In this document: piece by piece, positions 1-5,386 of the stretch
Numbering within the stretch: position 1 is the first letter of the stretch
How the letters are laid out: every line of letters starts with the position of its first letter
Origin: Thermoflexia bacterium
GTDB lineage: Bacteria > Chloroflexota > Anaerolineae > B4-G1 > SLSP01
Assembly: GCA_030605705.1 (NCBI GenBank)
Contig: JAUWHU010000364.1
Span: 1-8,412 of the forward strand
DNA: 8,412 nt
Direction of reading: 5' to 3'
Program-made: the position numbers and the translations under genes
The notes under the pieces: generated by a model
Database searches by the model: none
Told to the model about the DNA's origin: nothing
The model's input: only the letters and a program-made list of their open reading frames with translations

Positions 1-31
1 AGCCGAATATTGCCGAAATTTGCCGAACTAT

Positions 32-49
32 TTGTAGTAGACGCTTCAG
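32..49 (+). repeat. Partial arm of a palindromic repeat family
   Basis: The stretch TTGTAGTAGACGCTTCAG closely resembles the outer arm of the palindrome at 4712-4754, read there on the minus strand as TTGTAGTAGGCGATTTAG (15 of 18 bases agree). Only one arm is visible and there is no matching inverted arm nearby. Just before it, GCCGAA occurs three times at 2-7, 13-18 and 23-28, spaced 10-11 bases. The arm sits exactly where the PadR reading frame becomes unrecognisable, so it may mark the insertion or deletion junction that truncated that gene. The match is seen directly; the junction role is inferred. Confidence 0.45.
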
Positions 50-187
50 CAAAATGTGGAGGCCACAGGCATGGTGCGGGAAGCCTTTTTCTGGGAACTG
101 ACCCTGGATAGAGGCATGAAGTACGAGCAGGGGTGGATCGAGTGGTGTCAGGAGGCTATCGAGAAAATTGAAGCAATGGCCAATTAA
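41..187 (+). pseudogene. C-terminal remnant of a PadR-family transcriptional regulator
   Basis: An open frame runs from after a TAG at 38-40 to the TAA at 185-187, with an ATG at 71. The encoded end, FFWELTLDRGMKYEQGWIEW followed by CQEAIEKIEAMAN, resembles the C-terminal helix of PadR/Vir-type regulators, where a 'LTLDRG..YE..W...A...IE' helix forms the dimer interface. The N-terminal winged helix that binds DNA is absent: an in-frame stop and a repeat arm lie immediately upstream. PadR proteins commonly regulate adjacent genes and sense small phenolic or hydrophobic compounds, so an intact ancestor may have controlled the flavoprotein downstream. A 38-residue product from the ATG could still be made but would not be a regulator. 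An alternative is that the fragment is a small unrelated ORF. The family call rests on remembered pattern only. Confidence 0.5.
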
Positions 188-228
188 ACGCTTACCAGTG
201 AAATTATTGTACATAAAACAAAAAAAAT

Positions 229-435
229 GAACGCAAAGGCACAAGGCCGCAAAGACGCCGAGAAAAAGTTTTTAAATCTGGCTCTTTGGGAATTCGGGTG
301 GTCGAGTAAAAATTAACCACGGATTTCACGGATTGGCACAGAAAAAAGCAAAAAATCCGTGTAATCTGTGGTGAAAAATTTACGTCGCAGGGCACTCACC
401 ACGGCAATTCCCAGAGAACCTAAAATCTTTGCGTT
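229..435. repeat. Nested fold-back (inverted-repeat) element upstream of the flavoprotein gene
   Basis: Three arm pairs nest around one centre. The outer pair is AACGCAAAG near 230-238 against CTTTGCGTT at 427-435. The middle pair is 280-297 (GGCTCTTTGGGAATTCGG) against 403-420 (CAATTCCCAGAGAACC core). The inner pair is 316-339 (ACCACGGATTTCACGGATT start) against 351-372 (AATCCGTGTAATCTGTGGT end). Pairing is imperfect but covers much of the 207 bases. No reading frame of interest lies inside. The inner 'CACGGATT' arms resemble those of the element at 4878-4959, so both probably belong to one dispersed repeat type. Together with flanking bases 188-228 and 436-478 this makes up the non-coding gap between the PadR remnant and the flavoprotein. 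Confidence 0.75.
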
Positions 436-478
436 TTTTTCTCATTGATTCCAGATTATCTGGGCAAGGAATTACAAG

Positions 479-1855
479 ATGAAAATCACAGTTTTGAACG
501 GCAGCCCCAAGGGGATGACCAGCGTCACCATGCAGTACGTCCACCACATCCAGAAAGAGTTCCCCCAGCACAAACTGAAAATCATCAACATCTCGCCAAG
601 AATTAAAAAGATAGAGGGAGATGCGCGCGCTTTTCAGGAAATTCTCGATGAGGTCCGGGCTTCAGATGGCGTTTTGTGGGCTTGTCCAGTCTATTATTTT
701 CTCGTGCCCTCCAATTACAAAAGGTTCATCGAGTTAGTTTCAGAAAGAGGCGTAAAAGAGGTTTTCCAAGACAAATACACAGCAGTCTTGACGACCTCTA
801 TCCATTTCTTTGACCACACGGCGCACAACTACCTGCACGCTATTTGTGATGACCTGGATATGAGGTACGTGGGGTCGTTTTCCGCCGATATGACTGACCT
901 GCTGAAAGCCACGGAAAGAGAGCGGCTGCGCCTGTTTGCCGGGGACTTTTTCGAGGCCATTGGAAACCACGCTCCCACCTCGAAAAGCTACCGGCCGTTA
1001 ACCGGGCGAGATTTCGACTATATTCCCGGCGACGCAAGGAGCAAAGTGGACGTGGGCGGCAAAAAGGCCGTAATAGTGACAGATGCCCAAGTGTACCAGG
1101 CGAACTTGATCGGGATGATAGAGAGATTCAAGGCATCATTTTCCGGCGAGATCGAAACTATCAATTTGCGCGATCTGGATATCAAAGGATCGTGCCTGGG
1201 CTGTCTCCAATGCGGGTACGATAATCAATGCGTGTACCAGGGCAAGGACGATTATATTGACTTTTACAATACCAAACTCAAGACCGCGAACATTCTTATT
1301 TTTGCGGGGATGATTCAAGACCGGTATCTATCTTCGAGATGGAAAATGTTCTTCGACCGGTCTTTCTTCAACGGCCACGCGCCATCGTTGATCGGGAAGC
1401 AGCTGGGTTTCATCATTACCGGCCCATTGAGCCAGATACCTAACCTCCGGCAGATATTGGAAGCGCATGCCGAGATGCAGCACAGCAACCTGGCCGGAAT
1501 TGTGACCGATGAATATGGAGATACTGCCGAAATTGACAGCTTGCTGCAAGACCTGGCAGAGCATCTGGTTCGGTTTGCTGATAGCGGTTATATCCGACCG
1601 TCCACATTCCTGGGTGTAGGGGCCGGGAAACTCTTCCGAGATGAAATTTGGGGGCGGCTGCGCTTTCCTTTCCGGGCGGATTATCTGGCCTACAAAGAAC
1701 TGGGGGTATTCGATTTCCCGCAGAAACAGTACAAAATGCGCATTCAGAACGCCATCATGTCGCTTTTGTCAAAATCACCCGCCTTTAGAAAAGAGGTCAA
1801 CAAGAGAATGAAAGATGAAATGATCAAGTCGTTCCAGAAGGTACTCGTTCGTTAG
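479..1855 (+). CDS. Two-domain flavodoxin-fold NAD(P)H-dependent oxidoreductase with Isf-like cysteine motif
   Basis: This 458-residue cytosolic protein carries two consecutive flavodoxin-like domains of the NADPH-dependent FMN reductase type. Domain 1 (about 1-165) starts with the FMN phosphate loop GSPKGMTS at residues 8-15 and has the flavin-site segment WACPVYYFLVPSNYKRFIEL at 67-86. Domain 2 (about 194-375) starts KKAVIVTDAQVYQANL, where the GSP loop is degraded. It carries C239, C242, C245 and C251 in a CX2CX2CX5C arrangement followed by a DD pair, then FAGMIQDRYLSSRWKMFFDR (276-294). That spacing fits the compact 4Fe-4S motif of Isf-type iron-sulfur flavoproteins. The tail (about 376-458) is basic and helical. 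The ATG has a good Shine-Dalgarno AAGGA at 466-470. A substrate cannot be named; electron transfer from NAD(P)H through FMN to a small acceptor is the family expectation. AGA and AAA codons are commoner here than in dnaX or recR. Confidence 0.82.
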   Translation: MKITVLNGSPKGMTSVTMQYVHHIQKEFPQHKLKIINISPRIKKIEGDARAFQEILDEVRASDGVLWACPVYYFLVPSNYKRFIELVSERGVKEVFQDKYTAVLTTSIHFFDHTAHNYLHAICDDLDMRYVGSFSADMTDLLKATERERLRLFAGDFFEAIGNHAPTSKSYRPLTGRDFDYIPGDARSKVDVGGKKAVIVTDAQVYQANLIGMIERFKASFSGEIETINLRDLDIKGSCLGCLQCGYDNQCVYQGKDDYIDFYNTKLKTANILIFAGMIQDRYLSSRWKMFFDRSFFNGHAPSLIGKQLGFIITGPLSQIPNLRQILEAHAEMQHSNLAGIVTDEYGDTAEIDSLLQDLAEHLVRFADSGYIRPSTFLGVGAGKLFRDEIWGRLRFPFRADYLAYKELGVFDFPQKQYKMRIQNAIMSLLSKSPAFRKEVNKRMKDEMIKSFQKVLVR

Positions 1856-1950
1856 CGGGGTCTGATCGGGGATTCCTGCCAAAGATTGATAACTTTGTGA
1901 GGGAGCGTGGCAAGCCTGAGGCTTTCTACACTCAGAGATCGCGGTTTATC

Positions 1951-1955
1951 AGGAG
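1951..1955 (+). promoter_or_regulatory. Ribosome binding site that sets the methyltransferase start
   Basis: AGGAG lies seven bases before the ATG at 1963. The frame is open upstream to a GTG at 1897, but that GTG has no comparable Shine-Dalgarno, and the extra 22 residues (highly charged, R/K-rich) do not look like part of a membrane methyltransferase. The ATG start is therefore preferred. Confidence 0.75.
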
Positions 1956-1962
1956 AAAATAT

Positions 1963-2529
1963 ATGCACTGGTTTCATTTTCAGATTGGTTGGATGAATTT
2001 ATGGATACTGGCGCCGATCATCTTTGCAACGCCGGTTCTATTGAACAGCATTAGAGCAGAAAAAGGCAAAGCAGGTCTGTCCCGCGCAACCACACTCCCG
2101 CCAATGTCAAAGAGCGAGCGGGCAGCCTATATGTTGATAATGGCGCCGCAGTTCTTGCTGCCCCTCTATGCCATCTTTGTGCCGTTCACTGCAAATGCAA
2201 TGTTGTTGGGCGTAGGCATGGCGCTGTTCATTATCGGACAAACGTTCCGGTTCAAGAGCATCTGGGACTATACCACCACTCCTGCGGGCGAGTTGATCAC
2301 CCAGGGTGTGTACCGTATTTCGCGCAATCCCGGTTACTTTGGCGCGACATTGGTCTACTTAGGCATGGGCATAGCCGGCGGATCTTGGCTCATTGTGATA
2401 GTGGCCGTTTATTGGTTCATCGGTTATCAATGGGTAACGACTGTGGAGGAGCGTCACTGTCTGGAGCAGTGGCCGGATGCCTTTCCCCAGTACAAGCGCA
2501 AAGTTGCCAAAAATCTATTGGTTTTCTGA
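1963..2529 (+). CDS. Membrane methyltransferase of the isoprenylcysteine/phospholipid methyltransferase superfamily
   Basis: This 188-residue protein has hydrophobic segments at about 9-29, 55-75, 78-96 and 125-157, consistent with an integral inner-membrane enzyme. The SAM-binding signature is visible in the C-terminal half: LITQGVYRISRNPGYFG at 111-127, followed by EER at 162-164 and FPQYKRKV at 174-181. This is the arrangement 'G.YR..RNP.Y.G ... EER ... Y...V' of the PEMT/ICMT superfamily. Bacterial members usually have unknown small lipid, quinone or thiol substrates, so none is assigned. The gene lies 107 bases after the flavoprotein on the same strand and could be co-expressed with it, although the gap holds no clear signal. 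The start is chosen by the AGGAG at 1951. The length is normal for bacterial members and no defect is visible. Confidence 0.8.
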   Translation: MHWFHFQIGWMNLWILAPIIFATPVLLNSIRAEKGKAGLSRATTLPPMSKSERAAYMLIMAPQFLLPLYAIFVPFTANAMLLGVGMALFIIGQTFRFKSIWDYTTTPAGELITQGVYRISRNPGYFGATLVYLGMGIAGGSWLIVIVAVYWFIGYQWVTTVEERHCLEQWPDAFPQYKRKVAKNLLVF

Positions 2530-2688
2530 GAGATAGCAATACCAGTCATCGCCCTTGCCCGCCCGCGCCTATCGTCCGCACCGATACGCCGGAGGAGGCG
2601 GTCCGGCGGGCGCTGGCTTCACGTTTCACGCCTGCTCCCAAAAGCTCCGCGCCCCCGGGGACGGGGTCGGGTTGACGAGGAACTTACC

Positions 2689-2713
2689 CGGGGGACGCCC
2701 CCGAGACGGGGGC
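2689..2713 (+). repeat. Two mutually exclusive GC-rich hairpins
   Basis: CGGGGG at 2689-2694 pairs with CCCCCG at 2698-2703 around an ACG loop. Alternatively GCCCCCG at 2697-2703 pairs with CGGGGGC at 2707-2713 around an AGA loop. The central C-rich arm is shared, so only one hairpin can form at a time. No T-run follows directly, so this is not a standard intrinsic terminator. Confidence 0.55.
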
Positions 2714-2866
2714 TGGAAGCAGTTTAAGTACGGTTTTTGCCCCAATGCCTTTCTACAACCCTCAAAGAGCACGGTTTATCGGGTGTTGCTGCGTAGCGCG
2801 GGGACTACAGCCCTACCTTTGCCTTAAAACTGAAACGCACCCGTTTGACGATAATTCGCCTTGATC

Positions 2867-2902
2867 CTCCATTCTTCATTCACTATTCTCCATTCTTCAT
2901 TC
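2867..2902 (+). repeat. 15-base direct repeat in pyrimidine-rich leader of dnaX
   Basis: CTCCATTCTTCATTC occurs at 2867-2881 and again at 2888-2902, a spacing of 21 bases, followed by CTCATTTGCCCATTTGCTCAT. On the minus strand this becomes GAATGAAGAATGGAG units and ATGAGCAAATGGGCAAATGA, which resemble the A-rich sequence on the + strand at the 3' end of dnaX (4605-4635). Confidence 0.7.
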
Positions 2903-2909
2903 TCCTCAT

Positions 2910-2937
2910 TTGCCCATTTGCTCATCCGTGATAGACT
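2910..2937 (+). promoter_or_regulatory. Possible sigma-70-type promoter of dnaX
   Basis: TTGCCC at 2910-2915 and TAGACT at 2932-2937 are separated by 16 bases, each matching four of six consensus positions. This would place transcription start just before the Shine-Dalgarno at 2950. The match is weak and lies inside low-complexity sequence, so chance is a real alternative. Confidence 0.22.
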
Positions 2938-2962
2938 ACCCCCGACTTCAGGAGAGTGAACC

Positions 2963-4621
2963 ATGAGCCAGGCATTATATCGCAAGTGGCGTCCGCAAAC
3001 TTTTGAGGACGTGGTAGAGCAAAAACCCATCGTGCGCACCCTGCGCAATGCGCTGCGCCTGGACCGCATCCACCACGCATATCTCTTAGCCGGCCCGCGT
3101 GGGACGGGGAAAACGACCCTGGCCCGGCTGCTGGCTAAGGCTGTCAATTGCCTGGCCCCCGTGGAGGAGCGCCCTTGTAATCAATGCGAGATCTGCCAGG
3201 CGCTCAACGCCGGACGGTTGATGGACCTCATCGAGATTGACGCGGCTTCCAACACCGGCGTGGATAACGTCCGCGAGCTGCTGGAAAAAGTGGGCTTCCG
3301 CCCCACGCAGGCGCGTTACAAAGTCTACGTGATAGATGAAGTGCACATGCTTTCCACCGCGGCCTTCAACGCGCTCCTCAAAACGCTGGAGGAACCACCG
3401 GCCCACGTGATCTTCGTCCTGGCGACGACCGAGGCCCACAAAATCCCCGCGACGGTGATTTCGCGCTGCCAGCGCTTTGAGTTTAGCCGCATTCCCCTCG
3501 ACGCCATCGTGCAGCGACTCCAGCAGGTAGCTGCGGCCGAAGAGATTCAGGCTGAACCGGAGGCGCTGGACTTGATCGCCCGCGCGGCCACCGGCAGTCT
3601 GCGCGACGCCATCAGCCTGCTGGATCAGCTGGCGACCGGCAATGTGGTAACGGCGGATAGCGTGCGGCTGACGTTGGGCGCCGAGCGCCGCGAGGTGGTA
3701 CAGGCGTTGGCCCAGGGCTGGATTGAGGGAGACCTCAGCGGCGGCTTGCACACCATCCAGCGCGCGGTGGATGGCGGCGCTGCCCCCCGGCAGCTGGCCC
3801 GCCAGCTGGCCGATTTCCTGCGCGGCCTGCTCCTGATGCGCTTAGGGGCCGGCGAATCCTGGACCGAACCCACCGGCGAGGAGCGACCGCGCTTCGCGGA
3901 ACTGGCGCGCCGGCTGGAGCCGGAACGTCTCGTGGCAGCCGTGCGCCTGTTCAGCCAGGTCGCCCAGGAGCGACACGCCGGCTGGCAGCCGCAACTGCCC
4001 CTGGAGCTGGCCTTCGTCGAGGCGACCCTGCCTCCCTCCGCGCCCGCCCCTCCAACCGGCAAAAGCTCCCGTGTGCAGAATACCCAACCGTCTAGGAGCG
4101 CCCCACCTGCGCGCACCGTCGCGCCCGCGCCTTCTGCCCCGCCAGCAACGGCCACTTTCCCGCCGAAAACGGACCAGAAGACGCCGCGCCCTTCCGCTGA
4201 CCTCGTCGCCGCCATGACAGACCGCTGGCGTGAGGTCTCCAAAGAGATGAAATCCAACAATCTGTCCCTTTCCGCGCTCCTGAACGACGCCCGGCCATTG
4301 GGGATAGATGGGAAAGGCTACGTCGTCCTGGGATTCAAGCACGCCTTTCATCGCAACAAAGTTGATGTCGAGGCCAACCGGCAAGTGGTCGAGGATTTGC
4401 TGGGCCGGATGTTCCGGCAGCCATTGCGGGTGTGCTGCGTTTTGACCAAAGAATGGACGCCCGCCTCGCAGAGTGCACCGGCCCCTGCGCCGGTGGCTCA
4501 AGCCACAGCACCGCCGCCCGCGCCGGAAGACCCGTTGGCCGGCGATGAGGTGATACAACGCGCGGTGAAAGAACTGGGAGCAGTGCCGAAGGTGATAGAA
4601 GAAATGACAAATGAAAAATAA
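2963..4621 (+). CDS. dnaX: DNA polymerase III subunit gamma/tau
   Basis: This is the ATPase of the clamp loader, which opens and loads the beta clamp and, in tau form, tethers the polymerase core. The 552 residues include the AAA+ N-terminus typical of DnaX: LYRKWRPQTFEDVV (5-18), Walker A GPRGTGKTT (44-52), zinc-binding cysteines C63, C72, C75 and C78, Walker B VIDEVH (123-128), sensor 1 ATTE (154-157), the SRC motif (167-169) and sensor 2 GSLRDA (211-216). Collar domain III spans about 240-355. A Pro/Ala-rich linker (about 356-410) leads to a tau-like C-terminal domain (about 411-497), then a second Pro/Ala stretch and a short helix ending EEMTNEK. AGGAG at 2950-2954 supports the ATG. No long A-run of the kind used for gamma/tau frameshifting or slippage was seen. 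The usual ybaB-recR partners follow, but only after a 423-base repeat-filled gap. Confidence 0.97.
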   Translation: MSQALYRKWRPQTFEDVVEQKPIVRTLRNALRLDRIHHAYLLAGPRGTGKTTLARLLAKAVNCLAPVEERPCNQCEICQALNAGRLMDLIEIDAASNTGVDNVRELLEKVGFRPTQARYKVYVIDEVHMLSTAAFNALLKTLEEPPAHVIFVLATTEAHKIPATVISRCQRFEFSRIPLDAIVQRLQQVAAAEEIQAEPEALDLIARAATGSLRDAISLLDQLATGNVVTADSVRLTLGAERREVVQALAQGWIEGDLSGGLHTIQRAVDGGAAPRQLARQLADFLRGLLLMRLGAGESWTEPTGEERPRFAELARRLEPERLVAAVRLFSQVAQERHAGWQPQLPLELAFVEATLPPSAPAPPTGKSSRVQNTQPSRSAPPARTVAPAPSAPPATATFPPKTDQKTPRPSADLVAAMTDRWREVSKEMKSNNLSLSALLNDARPLGIDGKGYVVLGFKHAFHRNKVDVEANRQVVEDLLGRMFRQPLRVCCVLTKEWTPASQSAPAPAPVAQATAPPPAPEDPLAGDEVIQRAVKELGAVPKVIEEMTNEK

Positions 4622-4685
4622 GCAAATGAAAAAGGAGCGGGTATGCCCGTACCGGCCACCCGCGCGCATGAAAGCCATAACGTAC

Positions 4686-4705
4686 CTTCTCAATAAATAG
4701 AGGGA
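4686..4705 (+). repeat. Dispersed 20-base motif, copy 1
   Basis: CTTCTCAATAAATAGAGGGA here matches 7854-7873 (CTTCTCAATAAGTAGGGGGA) at 18 of 20 bases. The second copy contains the stop codon of the HAD gene. Part of this copy, TCAATAAATAG, is also the left arm of the 11-base inverted repeat that encloses the palindrome downstream. Confidence 0.7.
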
Positions 4706-4808
4706 CTGTTTGTAGGCGATTTAGCGCCGTGATTCACGGCACTAAATCGCCTACTACAAGCCTTTTTCCCCAAATACTGAAAAAATGCGCTGCGCCGCTA
4801 TTTATTGA
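4690..4808. repeat. Palindromic element bounded by an 11-base perfect inverted repeat
   Basis: TCAATAAATAG at 4690-4700 and CTATTTATTGA at 4798-4808 are exact inverted repeats. Between them lies the near-perfect palindrome at 4712-4754. The 119-base unit has no coding capacity and has the build of a small non-autonomous, MITE-like or REP-like element. No target-site duplication could be identified with confidence. Confidence 0.6.
4712..4767 (+). terminator. Near-perfect 21-base palindrome followed by a T-run, possible dnaX terminator
   Basis: GTAGGCGATTTAG-C-GCCGTGA (4712-4732) pairs with TCACGGC-A-CTAAATCGCCTAC (4734-4754): 20 of 21 positions pair, the mismatch being 4725 with 4741, around a one-base centre at 4733. 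TTTTT at 4763-4767 follows eight bases after the stem, a little far for a classical intrinsic terminator. It lies 90 bases past the dnaX stop and could end that transcript. Its long perfect stem and the related arm at 32-49 also fit a dispersed REP-type repeat, and both roles may apply. Confidence 0.55.
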
Positions 4809-4841
4809 AATGAGATATGCCATAACTAACTTAAATTACAA

Positions 4842-4992
4842 ATTAGAGTTGTTCCCGAATAAACAAAACCGGAAATTGGACGCGGATTTTCACGGATTAC
4901 ACGGATATTTTTGTAAGAAAACAAGAAAAAATCCGTGTTGATCCGTGGTATCCGTGTCCAAAAGCTTACTGTTTTTATTGAGGAACAACTCT
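4842..4992. repeat. Nested fold-back element upstream of ybaB
   Basis: The outer arms are AGAGTTGTTCCCGAATAAA starting at 4845 and TTTATTGAGGAACAACTCT ending at 4992; the 11 terminal bases match exactly, then two mismatches, then AATAAA again. The inner arms are 4878-4907 (GGACGCGGATTTTCACGGAT core) and 4930-4959 (ATCCGTGGTATCCGTGTCC core) around an A-rich loop. The inner arms resemble those at 316-372. The remaining gap to ybaB holds a further small hairpin, GCCCTC (5010-5015) with GAGGGC (5022-5027), part of a CTCTGCGGTGA-type repeat. No gene is present in the 4622-5044 gap. Confidence 0.7.
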
Positions 4993-5044
4993 ATTGTAAA
5001 AATCTCAGCGCCCTCTGCGGTGAGGGCTTTCATAGGAGAAAAAC

Positions 5045-5383
5045 ATGACTCGTAGAGGTGGAATGGGAATGAACCCTGCCAAGCTGTTGCGGCAGGTGCA
5101 GAAGATGCAGGCAGATGTCGAGCGCGTCCAGGCCGAGACCGAGCGAGAGGTCATCACGGCGACTGCCGGCGGCGGGGCCGTCGAGGTCGCCATCACCGGC
5201 GGGATGGAAGTGCGCAGTATCACCTTGCAACCCGAGGTGGTGGACCCTGAGGACATGGAAATGCTCCAAGACCTCATCATGGCAGCGGTCAACGAGGCGA
5301 TCCAGAAAGCGCGGAACTTGATGGCGGAGCGCATGTCGTCCGTCACCGGCGGTCTGGGCGGGATGGGTCTCCCCGGCCTGTGA
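5045..5383 (+). CDS. ybaB: YbaB/EbfC family nucleoid-associated DNA-binding protein
   Basis: The protein has 112 residues, the usual size for this family, whose members form a dimeric tweezer-like fold, bind DNA and coat the nucleoid. An initial helix rich in charged residues (NPAKLLRQVQKMQADVERVQ, 10-29) is followed by the beta-sheet core TATAGGGAVEVAITGGMEVRSITLQPEV, where G.V.V...G..EV..I.I.PEV is the family pattern. Next come DPEDMEMLQDLIMAAVNEAIQKARNLMAERM and a Gly/Met/Leu-rich tail (VTGGLGGMGLPGL), also usual. AGGAG at 5034-5038 supports the ATG. The stop is three bases before recR, and the ybaB-recR pairing is conserved in many bacteria. This suggests a shared role in recombination or DNA repair. 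Confidence 0.95.
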   Translation: MTRRGGMGMNPAKLLRQVQKMQADVERVQAETEREVITATAGGGAVEVAITGGMEVRSITLQPEVVDPEDMEMLQDLIMAAVNEAIQKARNLMAERMSSVTGGLGGMGLPGL

Positions 5384-5386
5384 TCC

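Larger units (their letters stand above)
2530..2962. other. 433-base gap before dnaX: coding-like remnant, GC-rich hairpins, AT-rich repeat
   Basis: No complete gene was recognised. From about 2565 to 2675 the + strand frame reading PAPIVRTDTPEEAVRRALAS and ending at a TGA has a GC-rich third-position pattern like real coding sequence, but no start or recognisable family, so it may be the tail of a deleted gene. GC-rich hairpins follow at 2689-2713. The segment 2790-2805 (GTAG...CTAC) can form a small hairpin. From about 2860 onward the sequence becomes pyrimidine-rich with a 15-base direct repeat. SRP RNA, which sits upstream of dnaX in some Firmicutes, was looked for: its conserved apical loop was not found on either strand. 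Confidence 0.5.

Noticed and set aside
1897..1962. N-terminal extension of the methyltransferase from a GTG at 1897
   Set aside because: It has no good Shine-Dalgarno, and the highly charged 22 residues do not fit the family. AGGAG at 1951 points to the ATG at 1963.
2530..2960. SRP RNA or another structured RNA gene upstream of dnaX
   Set aside because: The conserved SRP apical loop (GGAAGGAAGCAGC-like) was not found on either strand. Only fragments such as GGAAGCAG occur, without the paired helix. RNase P and tmRNA signatures are also absent.
2963..4621. Programmed frameshift site producing a gamma form of DnaX
   Set aside because: No AAAAAAG-type heptamer or long A-run occurs near the end of domain III. 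The longest A-runs are about five bases (for example near 3280) and are in the ATPase domain.
3086..4693. Long minus-strand open frames opposite dnaX
   Set aside because: They are shadows of a GC-rich gene whose + strand reading has full DnaX motifs. Their products are Arg/Gly/Ala-rich low-complexity sequence with no family.
4729..4941. Short + strand open frame between dnaX and ybaB
   Set aside because: It starts inside a palindrome and consists of translated fold-back repeat sequence (HGLHGYFCKK). It has no ribosome binding site or family.
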